Positions 14,400 through 23,659 of a stretch of 55,075 bases of DNA are shown piece after piece (the stretch's first letter is position 1; each line of letters starts with the position of its first letter). Source of the DNA: Methanosarcina baikalica (lineage in GTDB: Archaea; Halobacteriota; Methanosarcinia; Methanosarcinales; Methanosarcinaceae); the NCBI RefSeq assembly GCF_031461075.1, contig NZ_JAVKPK010000019.1, forward strand, positions 1-55,075. The letters are read 5' to 3'. A program made the translations under genes and the position numbers. The notes below the pieces were generated by a model. That model searched no databases, was not told where the DNA came from, and saw nothing but the letters and a program-made list of their open reading frames with translations.

Positions 14400-15524
14400 G
14401 AGAAGGATTCCTACCTTCCGACTTTGTGTCAGAATTTCATCTTCACTGTTTAACAAGTATTATTGAGAATCCTTAAATTGTTTCGCTTACACGGAACAAA
14501 ATGTCTCTATTCGTCAATCAGGCAACAGGATAATACGAGCTTTTATGCAAATTGTTATTCTCACTGAACAGGGAAACTCTATAGAAGCTGCCTGAAAACT
14601 TCAAGATGAGCTCATCTCAAAACTTGATTTAATCTCATTATACTACTAACAGTACAACTCCCAGATATGATATTTCTTTGATTTTATATCTTAGAAATAC
14701 TTCTGCATGACTTTACCCAGCTAAATAACTTTTATACTACATTCTTCTTAAATTCATCCATATCTTCCTTTATTGGTCTTCCTCTTTTCTTTAAGTCATA
14801 ATCCTTCTTTTAAAATTCATCGGACATTTCTGATAGATATCATGTTCCCACCAGGTAGAAATGAGCTACCTCTATGGACCTGCTGGTCTAGAGACAATAC
14901 TAGAGAGAAATGCCTTCCCATGTACAATCTTTTGCAAGATAATTTTCATTTGTTAACTTCTTGTCTGAGCGATTCTTCCAGTATTCGATTCACGTGAAGA
15001 AAGATATGTTCCAGGATTCCCATAGAAAAATCATCGTTCACGAAATGAGATTATTTTGACTCTGGAGAAATTCTGAATTTTATAACTCTCTTACAATTTT
15101 TAACTGCTGCTTCGAATGTAAATATTCGCATTTCATTTACTCTCTACCCTGTAATCCTTGCAATAAATAGACAATCTAGACTCCGCTGTATCCTGGCTTC
15201 CTTTCTTCAGGGGTGCAGGTGCTTTCAGGGGTTTATCTTTTCGTTTGATACTTTTCGTTTGAGATGAGTAAAAGGATTTTGGTGTTCCATTATAAATTAC
15301 AGCTTTAAACTTCGGAGTTTAAATAACCTGAAATTCAAATTTAGAGAGGATTTCTACAAAGACACAATATTAATTATATAGTTTTAATTGTATTGTTTAA
15401 GAGTAAGCTCCAATAAAAAACCGAAATTATTTAAAGTTAAAAAAGTCAATCATATGCATTTGAGGTGTTTTTCTAAAATTTTATCATCGGGATTTATGAA
15501 ACCACATAAGGCCACTGATAATAA

Positions 15525-15549
15525 AAATTGCCTTTTTTACAGGCAATTT
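15525..15549 (-). terminator. Hairpin near the ABC-2 operon end
   Basis: AAATTGCCT (15525-15533) pairs with AGGCAATTT (15541-15549) across TTTTTAC. Read on the minus strand it gives TGAAATTGCCTG...GGCAATTTTTAT, resembling the array terminator at 13178. It lies 260 bp past the minus-strand permease stop, so it may end that transcript. Confidence 0.4.
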
Positions 15550-15806
15550 CATAATTTTCAGATATAAAAACAGAGAGGAAATAAGTAAAATTTTTAACTA
15601 TTCAGCCTGGGACAAACAACCTCAATAGCCATTTTTCATAAGGTTCAATGTACATATTTTCTGAATTCGTTTCCCTTAATTGCTGGCTCTTGACTGCTTT
15701 TTTTATTTTTTCGTCAGTTAATAATCAGACGTATTCATCACGTCTAATCGAGATCAGACAACTGATTTTTAATAGGCTGAATAGTTATGAACATAGAAAG
15801 ATTTAC

Positions 15807-16640
15807 TTATATATTCACCTTATTAAACCTCCACATAGCAGCAGATAGCATTGCAAGGGCAAAGAAAATGAGGCCCAGGAAAGAGATACCTATATCAGCT
15901 GTAGTATAAATATAGTGATTTCCCATCGCAGAGAAATTCTGCCCTAAAGCAAAATAACGAATTCCATTTGCCAGAAGGGTCAGCGGGTTAAACATCGAGA
16001 GAAACTTGAGGACAGCAGGAAAGGCATCAATAGGATAAAGGGCATTACTTACGAAGAGAAGGGGCATGCTAAACAGGCTGAAAATAGACTGCATTCCTTC
16101 CGGATTTTCAATGGTGATTGCAATAGAGCCTGACAGGAAAAGGAAGCCTAAAGAAAAAATTGCCACCAGTAACATGATGCCTGTGACTGCGATAAAGGTT
16201 TCATTAAGGGTGTATCCCTTAAAGAAGTCCATTCCTATAAATTTGCCGAATCCTATTATTATGAATGTTTGAATAAAAGCTTTAGTCACACCGGCAAGTC
16301 CGATACCGAGAATTATATGAGATCTCGGAACAGGACTTGCGAGAGTCTCCTTCAAAAGGCTGAATTTTTTGTCAAACATAAGGGTAGTGCCCCCAAATAG
16401 GCTGGTGAACAGCACATCCATCGCAATTATTCCTGCACCCATATAGGAAAGGTAATCTACTATAGGAACACCGGATATGTTTGGAATAAGTGAAGTCAGT
16501 TGGTCAAAGCTATCTGACATCGCAAGCCCAAAGAACGCCAGCCACATCACAGGCTGAATCAGTGAACTGATTAGTAATGATTTGAATCTGAAGAATTTAA
16601 GCATCTCTCTCCAGTATATGGCACGAAACTCGAAGTTCAT
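15807..16640 (-). CDS. ABC-2 type exporter permease (DrrB-like)
   Basis: A 277-residue membrane protein with six hydrophobic segments. It starts with a short cytosolic FRAIYWREMLKFFRFK stretch, followed by membrane segments such as LLISSLIQPVMWLAFFGLAM and the conserved LPLLFVSNALYPIDAFP region of ABC-2 permeases. The family exports drugs, lipids or polysaccharides. Its start overlaps the ATPase gene by 4 nt (ATGA), so the two are translationally coupled and form a two-gene exporter. The substrate cannot be told from sequence. It is the nearest export system to the short-peptide array at 12.0-13.1 kb, though transcribed the other way and 2.6 kb distant. Confidence 0.9.
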   Translation of the reverse strand: MNFEFRAIYWREMLKFFRFKSLLISSLIQPVMWLAFFGLAMSDSFDQLTSLIPNISGVPIVDYLSYMGAGIIAMDVLFTSLFGGTTLMFDKKFSLLKETLASPVPRSHIILGIGLAGVTKAFIQTFIIIGFGKFIGMDFFKGYTLNETFIAVTGIMLLVAIFSLGFLFLSGSIAITIENPEGMQSIFSLFSMPLLFVSNALYPIDAFPAVLKFLSMFNPLTLLANGIRYFALGQNFSAMGNHYIYTTADIGISFLGLIFFALAMLSAAMWRFNKVNI

Positions 16641-17626
16641 TCAGAAACACCCTCCGTTTCTATTCCTTCATATTTCTCCTTTGTATCTCCTTCCCTTAAC
16701 CCATGTCCTGTGTAATGAACAAAAACATCATCCATAGAAGGCTTTTTAATATTTACAGTTGTGATATCTATCCCTTCCTCCCGTATTTTCTCCATAATTT
16801 GAGGAAGTACATGCGTAACATTTTCCCCTATCATGACTCTCAGGGACTTTGTATCTTCTGTTACGGTTTTTACAGAGTTGAGTGACCTTAAAATCTCTGC
16901 AGCAATCTTATTGTTACTGGTTTCCAGATAAATAAGATCTTTACCAAGTTTATCCTTTAATTCCTCCGCACTTCCGGTTACGATTATTTTTCCATGGTCG
17001 ATTATGCTTATTCTGTCGCTCAACTGATCTGCTTCTTCCATATAGTGTGTTGTCAGGAATATCGTAGTGCCTTCTCTCTTAATTTCTCTAAGATATTCCC
17101 ACATTCTCATTCTCGTCTGGATATCAAAACCTACAGTTGGCTCATCAAGGAAGAGGACTGCGGGTTTTGTCATCAGTCCTCTGGCAAGCTCAAGCCTTCT
17201 TTTCATGCCACCGCTCAGTTCTTTTCCCAGGGTATTCCTCTTGCCTTCCAGCTCGGTCAATTTTAAGAGTTCTTCGATACGTTCTTTCCTTTCTTTTTTA
17301 GGCATCGAATAGATTTTTCCATGATATTCAAGGTTCTCAGATACGGTCATTTCATGATCAAGGCAAAGCATCTGAAAAACGATGCCTATTGATCTTCTTA
17401 CGGATTTTGATTCCTTGGCGACATCATACCCGTTAACTCTAGCTTCGCCTTTCTGGATTTTCCGGAGTGTCGTGAGAATATTAATCACGGTACTCTTGCC
17501 CGCTCCATTTGGGCCAAGAAATGAGAAAATCTCCCCTTGTTTCACAGTAAAACTGATATCGTCAACAGCTTTTACAGATCCATATGCATACTCAAGATTA
17601 TTTACTTCTATGACGTTTCCGGTCAT
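16637..17626 (-). CDS. ABC-2 type exporter ATPase (DrrA-like)
   Basis: A 329-residue nucleotide-binding protein of the DrrA/CcmA type. Walker A is GPNGAGKST, the Q-loop is IVFQMLCLD, the signature is LSGGMKRRLELARGL, Walker B is AVLFLDEPTVGFD, and the H-loop is in LTTHYMEEADQLSD. The C-terminal 100 residues (from about 225) form the DrrA-type regulatory domain ending in KPSMDDVFVHYTGHGLRE, which is typical of this class. Translation starts at ATG 17626. It is the first gene of a two-gene operon with the permease. The likely promoter lies in the 890-bp gap shared with the divergent hsp20-like genes. Confidence 0.92.
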   Translation of the reverse strand: MTGNVIEVNNLEYAYGSVKAVDDISFTVKQGEIFSFLGPNGAGKSTVINILTTLRKIQKGEARVNGYDVAKESKSVRRSIGIVFQMLCLDHEMTVSENLEYHGKIYSMPKKERKERIEELLKLTELEGKRNTLGKELSGGMKRRLELARGLMTKPAVLFLDEPTVGFDIQTRMRMWEYLREIKREGTTIFLTTHYMEEADQLSDRISIIDHGKIIVTGSAEELKDKLGKDLIYLETSNNKIAAEILRSLNSVKTVTEDTKSLRVMIGENVTHVLPQIMEKIREEGIDITTVNIKKPSMDDVFVHYTGHGLREGDTKEKYEGIETEGVSE

Positions 17627-18516
17627 TCGTAAATCAACCCCTTCCCTCTATCATATCGGCTCACTTTATCACTCATATTAGACCCCCAATCTTGAGTGAG
17701 TGTGGATTTAATAAGTAATTTATTGCAACTATTAAGTTTGAATAAATATCTTGATAGTTTACACAAGTAGTTATGCACCGTAAGGTTTATACAAATAGGA
17801 AATAATGCTTCTAAACTAACCTCTCAGAGGCCCTTTGTTTTCCGTTTTAGATACTTTTGAAATGTCCAATATATTGCTTATTTCTGTCATGTCTTTTGAA
17901 ATACATCTTCAATAACTTCGCCCTTTTGCTTTTTATTAAAAAATTACCTTCTGTATTATATTCTAATTAGAAAGTATAATAAATATTAAAATGATAACTT
18001 TATATTAAAGGAGAAGTCTCAAAATGAACATCCTTTTTTATTAGAAATCCAATTCTTATCATATATAACTGAAGATTCAAGTTTATTGTTGTATTCTGTT
18101 AATAAATTTATACAATATAAAGGACAATCGTCAACCTAAATAATTACTGTTATCCTATTCATGCATATTTCTTATTTTCAAATTACATTTCGCTTCAATC
18201 CTTTTTGATTTCAATAGTTTGTAATCTGCGACCCATATACTGGAAAGATATCTGAAAACGGAATTTAAATAAAAGTATTCCAAAGTTCTAAAGAACTTTG
18301 AATGATTCTCTTCTCAGGCAAAGATCACATGAATCCAAATCAGAAGAATTCAAAGCAGAGTGCTTGATCTTAGAAATCCCTCACAAATAACCTTATTTCA
18401 AAAGAATTCGACTAAACCTGAAACTATAATAAACGCAGTCTACAACTCACAAAATATTCAAGTATGCGGGTAAGATACGTATAAATACGTTAACAGGTGA
18501 TGTTATTTGGGGGAAT
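17627..18516. other. Divergent regulatory gap between ABC exporter and hsp20-like genes
   Basis: 890 bp with no supportable ORF. It contains a near-palindrome at 17955-17980 (ATTATATTCTAATTAGAAAG then TATAAT) that could be an operator, and a perfect 8-bp inverted repeat at 18281-18300. CACTCA...TGAGTG around 17670-17697 is another short inverted pair near the exporter start. Confidence 0.45.
18281..18300. promoter_or_regulatory. Perfect inverted repeat upstream of the hsp20-like genes
   Basis: CAAAGTTC TAAA GAACTTTG, 8-bp arms with a 4-bp centre, about 215 bp before the first hsp20-like start. This form fits a dimeric repressor site or an mRNA leader hairpin. Which of these is right cannot be decided here. 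Confidence 0.45.
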
Positions 18517-18819
18517 ATGATGGCGGATACTTTGAGACTATCACCGGTTATCAGTGTATATCCTGACGATGAATACGAAAACCTGCAAATTGAGGTAATT
18601 CTTCCAGGAGTAGAAAAAAAAGATATTACTTTTAAGATCACCGAAAATGGCTTTTATGTAAAAGCTACCAAAGAAGGAGTTGAATATGCAGACAGTTACT
18701 CAGTCTGCTGCCCGGTAAGCCCGGAAAAAGCAGTCGCTAATTACTCAAATGGAGTGCTTAAAGTAACAGTGCCTTACCAGCAGCCTTTTGAAAAAGCTGT
18801 GGACGTGAAAATTGATTAA
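18517..18819 (+). CDS. Short Hsp20/alpha-crystallin-like protein 1
   Basis: A 100-residue protein that is almost only an alpha-crystallin/CS-type beta-sandwich: YENLQIEVILPGVEKKDI, FKITENGFYVKA, the central VSPEKAVANYSNGVLKVTVP ending typical of small heat-shock proteins (the GVL-x-V-x-VP motif), then a short tail. It lacks the long N-terminal arm of ordinary Hsp20 and an IXI tail, so it may act as a small chaperone subunit or a specialised relative. GGGGG lies 8 nt before ATG 18517; ATG 18520 is an equal choice. The next gene follows after a 43-bp gap and is a homologue, so the pair is probably one transcript. Confidence 0.75.
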   Translation: MMADTLRLSPVISVYPDDEYENLQIEVILPGVEKKDITFKITENGFYVKATKEGVEYADSYSVCCPVSPEKAVANYSNGVLKVTVPYQQPFEKAVDVKID

Positions 18820-18862
18820 AGGAATAGATTGCACGGCAAACTTCTCTAAGGGGGAAAGTTTT

Positions 18863-19171
18863 ATGGAAAGTGCTGTACCCAGAATACTGAAAACTCCGAT
18901 ACTAGCGATGTATCACGATGATAAACATGAAAACCTTACCCTAGAAGTTGAACTTCCTGACGTAGAAAATGAGAATATAACACTAGTGATGCATGAAAAC
19001 AGCTTCTATCTGAAAGCATGCAGTAAAAATGTAGAATATCTGGGCTCCTTTTTTCTGGACGGGCCCGTGGATCCCCAAAAGGCTATTGCAGTTAATGATA
19101 AAGGAATGCTTACTATTAAAGTGCCTTACAAAGAATGTTTTATATGTGCAAGGAATATTCCGATTGACTAA
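18863..19171 (+). CDS. Short Hsp20/alpha-crystallin-like protein 2
   Basis: A 102-residue paralogue of the preceding protein. Shared landmarks are ENLTLEVELPDVENENIT, HENSFYLKAC, DPQKAIAV and GMLTIKVPY near the end. The longer frame from 18812 overlaps the previous gene, but ATG 18863 preceded by AAGGGGGAAAG is the better start. It also lacks a long N-terminal arm. Several cysteines (SKNVEYLG region, CFICAR near the end) are unusual for Hsp20. Its likely role is as a small stress chaperone partner of protein 1. Confidence 0.72.
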   Translation: MESAVPRILKTPILAMYHDDKHENLTLEVELPDVENENITLVMHENSFYLKACSKNVEYLGSFFLDGPVDPQKAIAVNDKGMLTIKVPYKECFICARNIPID

Positions 19172-19292
19172 CTTAAAGAAAGACTTATCGGAAAAAAATC
19201 CTGAAGAACTTAGTTTTATATTCTATTAATTTATATTTTATTTAATTGATGGCGACCATTTCTGCGATATTTGTTTACACAGAGGAAATCTT

Positions 19293-19502
19293 ATGAAAAT
19301 AATAAAATGCGGCGATCTAGGGTTCAAGTGTAATTTTATGGCTGCTGGCAACGAGCTGGAAGAAGTTGAAAATGCCATGTTTGATCATATAGAAAAAGAT
19401 CATAGGGAAGAGCTTCAGAATATGTCCGAAGATGATATTCATCATCTGAAGCATCGGGTATCAACCCTTCTGGGAAGAAGCTGCGGCTGCGGAGCCCTTT
19501 AA
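19293..19502 (+). CDS. DUF1059 family small protein
   Basis: A 69-residue soluble protein with DUF1059 features: KIIKCGDLGFKCNFMAAGN at the N-terminus, an acidic helix FDHIEKDHREELQNMSEDDI, and a Cys-rich end (RSCGCGAL). The family is small and widespread in archaea, with no known activity; conserved Cys and His suggest metal or redox chemistry. It stands alone, with a GAGGAAATCTT ribosome-binding site and a terminator 42 bp after the stop. Confidence 0.85.
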   Translation: MKIIKCGDLGFKCNFMAAGNELEEVENAMFDHIEKDHREELQNMSEDDIHHLKHRVSTLLGRSCGCGAL

Positions 19503-19543
19503 TAATATTTAATACGAATAATACAACCCTAAAAAACGAAAAT

Positions 19544-19580
19544 TTACCCTGGTACTTTCAGGGTAAACTTCCTTTTACGT
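19544..19580 (+). terminator. Terminator after the DUF1059 gene
   Basis: TTACCCTG pairs with CAGGGTAA across a 7-nt loop, followed by T-rich ACTTCCTTTTACGTCTTTTT. It is placed just after the gene. Confidence 0.7.
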
Positions 19581-19691
19581 CTTTTTTCTTAAGTGAGGAT
19601 ATCCTCTGAAGAATGATGAGTTCAGAGATAGCTGAGATAGAAAGCTAGTTTTGAGTAGCTGTAAATTCAATAATTATTTCAGAACCCTTCG

Positions 19692-20155
19692 TCAAGAGTT
19701 CAGAATCCAGATATAGTAGTTAAGCAGCATAGCGAAGCTGACCCATATGATGTAAGGTAACAGCAGATCAGAAGCTATTTTCAAAATCTTCCTAAACTTC
19801 AATATTGTCAGAAAGACTACAACCCAGAGCAAAATAATCTCAACAAAAGCGTAGTAAGGAGATTTTTGCCCAAAAAAGAAAGGATCGCAAAGCATTAAGG
19901 CCTAACTGAATGCCGAGATAACCAGTTCTCCTTTGATTTTCGGTTGTTCCAGCCCTTTTTGGCAAAAAAGGTAAAGGAAAATCCCATCAGCGTATAAAGC
20001 GTAATCCAGACCTGAAGAAAGACCTATGATGGGGGTTGAAAGCCGGTTTTTCAAGCAAAAGATACCGTTACCAAGAGATGAAGCCGTAAATGCTGAACCA
20101 ATTCACCTGCGAGCTGGCAGAGCAACACACAGGCCAAAAGCTTGAGGAGATTTGC
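19692..20155 (-). pseudogene. Broken TspO/MBR family gene
   Basis: The minus strand gives a TspO C-terminus, VEIILLWVVVFLTILKF then YIIWVSFAMLLNYYIW, where the family has Trp/Leu-rich TM4-5 ending in SFAxYLNxxIWxLN. Upstream pieces can be read only by changing frame and passing stops: TASSLGNGIFCLKNRLSTP and GLDYALYADGIFLYLFCQKG, matching TspO TM2-3. At least one frameshift and one stop separate them. TspO proteins bind tetrapyrroles and help with porphyrin or stress handling. This copy should be inactive. Confidence 0.75.
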
Positions 20156-20439
20156 TCTGCGAAACATATAATATCTAAAAATTATATATTTCAATCATTA
20201 TTACACTCAAATTAAAAAAGCTTTAGTCTTCTGATCCTGTTTTTTACACCTTTTTTGCAAATGCGCTCGATCAAAGGGCTAAAATTTAAATCGCATTAAG
20301 GAACCTATTCTTAAGAAATGAGCTTTATATACATGAGATTAGAGATATATTCAATGAAGTGGGGATGAAATATACAGATATTTTTAAAGGTAATGCAACT
20401 ATTGGGACTTCAATAATATCTTGTATAAGAATTGCACGG

Positions 20440-20477
20440 GAAACATATATATATTGCTAAGGCGGTAATAGGCTACC
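20440..20477 (+). promoter_or_regulatory. glnA promoter: TATA box and NrpR operator
   Basis: GAAACATATATATATTG (20440-20456) is the TATA region. Seven bp later comes GGTA ATAGGC TACC (20464-20477), a perfect GGTA-N6-TACC site of the kind bound by the euryarchaeal nitrogen repressor NrpR. It lies just before the glnA ribosome-binding site, so NrpR binding would block transcription under ammonium sufficiency. Confidence 0.88.
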
Positions 20478-20502
20478 GAATGCCTAGCGAGGGTGAACTC
20501 AA

Positions 20503-21846
20503 ATGGTACAGATGAAAAAGTGTACAACCAAAGAAGATGTAATAGAGGCTGTAAATGAGAGAGACGTGAAGTTTATCCGGACCCAGTTTACGGATACACT
20601 CGGAATCATCAAAAGCTGGGCAATTCCTGTGGAACAACTGGAAGAAGCTTTCGAAAGCGGTGTAATGTTTGACGGATCTTCGATCCAGGGCTTTACAGGA
20701 ATTGAAGAGTCTGACATGAAACTCGTGCTTGACCCGTCTACTTTCAGAATTCTTCCCTGGAGACCTGCAACGGGCGCAGTAGCCAGAATTCTCGGAGATG
20801 TGTATCTTCCCGATGGAGAGCCATTCCAGGGAGACCCCAGATATGTTCTTAAGAGTGCAATCAAAGAAGCCGAAAAAATGGGGTTCTCGATGAATGTAGG
20901 ACCGGAACTGGAATTTTTTATCTTCAAACTTGACGCAAACGGAAATCCTACTACAGAACTTACTGACCACGGTGGATACTTCGATTTTGCACCCCTTGAC
21001 AGAGCCCAGGACGTTCGCAGGGACATTGACTATGCCCTTGAACATATGGGGTTCCAGATCGAGGCTTCTCATCACGAAGTTGCGCCCTCCCAGCATGAAA
21101 TCGATTTCAGGTTCGGTGATGTACTTAGCACGGCAGACAATGTTATAACCTTCAAATATGTTGTCAAGTCCATTGCTTACCACAAAGGATACTATGCCTC
21201 ATTTATGCCAAAGCCCCTCTTCGGCGTAAACGGCTCGGGAATGCACAGTAACCAATCTCTCTTTAAGGGCGGGGAGAATGCGTTCTATGACCCGAACACT
21301 CCATCACAGCTTTCACAGGATGCAATGTACTATATTGGCGGGCTATTAAAACATATCAGAGAATTTGCAGCTGTTACAAACCCAGTTGTTAACTCCTATA
21401 AGAGAATCGTGCCCGGATATGAAGCTCCAGTTTATATCACATGGTCCGCAAAGAACAGAAGTTCTTTGATCAGGATTCCTGCCACCCGTGGCAATGGAAC
21501 AAGGGTTGAACTTAGGTGCCCGGATCCGGCCTGTAACCCCTATCTGGCCTTCGCTCTCATGTTAAGATCTGGACTTGATGGGATTAAAAATAAGATCGAA
21601 CCAGGAGAGCCTACAAACGTGAACATTTTCCATCTTACTGAAAAAGAGCGCGAGGAAAGAGGCATTCGCTCCTTACCTGCAGACCTCAAAGAAGCAACTA
21701 ATGAGATGAGAGGCAGCACATTCGTAAAGGAAGTGCTTGGGGACCATGTTTTCAATCAATATCTCTATGCCAAAGACATGGAATGGAATGAATACAAAGC
21801 AATGGTTCATCCCTGGGAACTTTCGACCTATCTCCATATGCTGTAA
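20503..21846 (+). CDS. glnA: Glutamine synthetase, type I
   Basis: A 447-residue GS that makes glutamine from glutamate, ammonia and ATP in the cytoplasm. The N-terminal beta-grasp domain contains the VKFIRTQFTDTLGIIKSWAI loop and the MFDGSSIQGF motif. The catalytic domain has VGPELEFFIF (metal ligands), HHEVAPSQHEIDFRF, the NGSGMHSNQSLF substrate site, and the RIPATRGNGTRVELRCPDPA arginine-rich nucleotide and glutamate site. No MxNLYDLP-type adenylylation Tyr region is evident, and the length fits the GSI-alpha form. The start ATG 20503 has AGGGTGA upstream. It is monocistronic; the NrpR operator and TATA box upstream match those before the glutamate synthase operon. Confidence 0.96.
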   Translation: MVQMKKCTTKEDVIEAVNERDVKFIRTQFTDTLGIIKSWAIPVEQLEEAFESGVMFDGSSIQGFTGIEESDMKLVLDPSTFRILPWRPATGAVARILGDVYLPDGEPFQGDPRYVLKSAIKEAEKMGFSMNVGPELEFFIFKLDANGNPTTELTDHGGYFDFAPLDRAQDVRRDIDYALEHMGFQIEASHHEVAPSQHEIDFRFGDVLSTADNVITFKYVVKSIAYHKGYYASFMPKPLFGVNGSGMHSNQSLFKGGENAFYDPNTPSQLSQDAMYYIGGLLKHIREFAAVTNPVVNSYKRIVPGYEAPVYITWSAKNRSSLIRIPATRGNGTRVELRCPDPACNPYLAFALMLRSGLDGIKNKIEPGEPTNVNIFHLTEKEREERGIRSLPADLKEATNEMRGSTFVKEVLGDHVFNQYLYAKDMEWNEYKAMVHPWELSTYLHML

Positions 21847-22285
21847 GCATAAGGAAATTTCCTGAAACAGGATACGCTGGAAAATCTGTTGCGGTAGATT
21901 TTAACAGGAAGTTTATTTCAGGATGCGTATATTATCAGGCAGGTGTGGCATAACCTTCAAAAAAGCACGAAACTAATAGGAATATCCTTACAGGCAATAT
22001 TTCTATTAAATTTTTTTATTTTCTTCTGGAAAAGTAAAGCCTGAAATGAATATTAATATAAAAATGCTTTCCTATAAGATCTGCAGTTTTAATATTGTTA
22101 CTTTTTTATCTAAGAAGCAGCTGGAATGTATTCTACAGGAAAATGACACTGCCGCTCTGAAGATGACAGCAGGATATAGTATTGAAAACTCCAGCTTGGG
22201 AAAAATTCCAGATAAAAAAGAAACATTGGAGGGTTAAAACGTCGTGCTTTGCAACATTACTTCAAGGACTTTTAATCCAAAAAAA
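21847..22285. other. Gap between glnA and the glutamate synthase promoter
   Basis: About 440 bp. Just after glnA, TTTCCTGAAACAGGA and a later TTTATTTCAGGA could contribute to transcript ending, but no clean terminator is seen. A 63-codon frame (22046-22237) lacks recognisable similarity and ends before the promoter, so I do not call it a gene. Confidence 0.4.
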
Positions 22286-22323
22286 GAAACATATATATAT
22301 TGTCAAATAGGTACTAAATTACT
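22286..22323 (+). promoter_or_regulatory. Glutamate synthase promoter: TATA box and NrpR-like operator
   Basis: GAAACATATATATATTG (22286-22302) is identical in 17 bases to the glnA TATA region. Exactly 7 bp later comes GGTA CTAAAT TACT (22310-22323), one mismatch from the NrpR consensus. The start codon is about 290 bp further on, so the mRNA should have a long 5' leader. Confidence 0.8.
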
Positions 22324-22606
22324 TACTTCCCTTAGTGGTGACCCTCTCAATCTATACAGAAGAAATGAAACCATATGTGGAAGCGTGGCTACTTACTCAC
22401 ATTATTTAGATAATTTAAATGAGACAAATTTAGTTAAATATCCTTTAAATTATAAAGATTCATAAAAAATTACCCCCGAAACCCAGTTTCTCAGCTGGCA
22501 AGTTTTTTGAACTATTTCTCAAAAATGAGCCGCAGAAATTACCCGAAAATTATTAACGAACATACTTTGCATTAGGTTCATTTCTATTTATTCTCGAGTG
22601 ATCAAA

Positions 22607-23659
22607 ATGTGTGGAATAATAGGCTTTATAGACCGAACTAAGTCCAGAATGGACGGGTCGAGCATAAAAGCCGCCCTCAGTCTCATGAACGAAAGAGGCA
22701 GTGGAGACGGGGCAGGTTATGCTGCATATGGGATATATCCTGACTATGCAGATTATTATGCTCTTCATGTTTTCTTTGACAACATGGCAGAATCAAAAAC
22801 GAAGGTTGATGAACTCCTCCAGCAGTGGGGAAAGATCGTTCATCAAGAAGAGATCCCGACTACTCCACAGCCTGGTATAAAAAAGGTACACACTCCCTGG
22901 AGATACTTCTTCAAGCCCTCAGAGGATCTGATGGCAGGAAGAATGGCTTCTGAAAATGATGTTGTTACTTATATAGTCATGGAAGTAAACGCCAATGTAA
23001 AAGGAGCTACTATCTTTTCCTCCGGAAAGAACATGGGCGTTTTCAAAGCTTCCGGCTGGCCTGAAGATGTGGCAAACTTCTACATGATTGAAAATTACAA
23101 GGGATACATCTGGCTCGCTCACAACCGCTATCCCACAAATTCTCCGGGATGGTGGGGAGGAGCTCATCCTTTCAACCTGCTTAACTGGTCAGTAGTACAT
23201 AACGGAGAAATTACCTCATACGGCACAAACCAGCGCTATGTCGAAGGGTACGGATACAAATGCACCGCACTTACCGATACTGAAGTTGTAGCCTATCTAT
23301 TTGACCTGTTAGGAAGGCAGCATGAACTTTCGCATGAAATGGTTGTCCGAGCTCTTGCTCCGCCTTTCTGGGATGACATCGACCGGATGCCTGCAAAAGA
23401 AGCAAACCTGAACAAGGCAATCCGCCTTACCTATGGGTCTGCCCTCATGAACGGGCCCTTTGCAATTGTAGTCGGAACGGATGATGGCATTGTCGGCTTT
23501 ACTGACAGGATTAAACTGCGCCCCCTCGTAGTTGGTGAGAATGGGAACCGTCTCTATATCTCCAGCGAAGAAGCTGCAATAAGGACCCTTGACCCCGAAG
23601 TTCAGAATATATACACTCCCAGGGCAGGAGAACCAATTATAGGGAGGTTTATCGAATGA
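22607..23659 (+). CDS. gltB1: Glutamate synthase, glutaminase (class II amidotransferase) subunit
   Basis: A 350-residue N-terminal-nucleophile amidotransferase that releases ammonia from glutamine for the synthase partner. Starting at ATG 22607 makes the protein begin MCGIIGF, so the catalytic Cys becomes N-terminal after Met removal; the longer GTG start at 22598 would bury it. Other family marks are HNRYPTNSPGWWGG near residues 170-185 and VVHNGEITSYGTN soon after. It corresponds to the glutaminase domain of bacterial GltB, which is split into three genes in archaea. It is coupled to the next gene by a 4-nt overlap. Confidence 0.9.
   Translation: MCGIIGFIDRTKSRMDGSSIKAALSLMNERGSGDGAGYAAYGIYPDYADYYALHVFFDNMAESKTKVDELLQQWGKIVHQEEIPTTPQPGIKKVHTPWRYFFKPSEDLMAGRMASENDVVTYIVMEVNANVKGATIFSSGKNMGVFKASGWPEDVANFYMIENYKGYIWLAHNRYPTNSPGWWGGAHPFNLLNWSVVHNGEITSYGTNQRYVEGYGYKCTALTDTEVVAYLFDLLGRQHELSHEMVVRALAPPFWDDIDRMPAKEANLNKAIRLTYGSALMNGPFAIVVGTDDGIVGFTDRIKLRPLVVGENGNRLYISSEEAAIRTLDPEVQNIYTPRAGEPIIGRFIE

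Larger units (their letters stand above)
14066..15806. other. Long AT-rich region without intact genes
   Basis: About 1.7 kb. A degenerate 24-bp repeat lies at 14326-14399. At 14506-14640 the plus strand gives a fragment (GNRIIRAFMQIVILTEQGNS, then a stop, then LQDELISKLDLISLYY) that I cannot assign. On the minus strand around 14728-14810 a fragment reads KKRGRPIKEDMDEFKK, a motif style found near the start of some transposases. A hairpin lies at 15525-15549. The rest shows nothing I can support; it looks like mutated accessory DNA. Confidence 0.4.

Noticed and set aside
14773..14997. 74-codon plus-strand ORF in the gene-poor zone
   Set aside because: No ribosome-binding site or family likeness; the other strand there shows transposase-like scraps instead.
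22046..22237. 63-codon ORF between glnA and the glutamate synthase operon
   Set aside because: No recognisable domain, no good ribosome-binding site, and it ends just before the operon promoter.
22244..22465. 73-codon ORF overlapping the glutamate synthase promoter
   Set aside because: It runs across the TATA box and NrpR-like operator, so it would start upstream of the mapped promoter elements; composition looks random.
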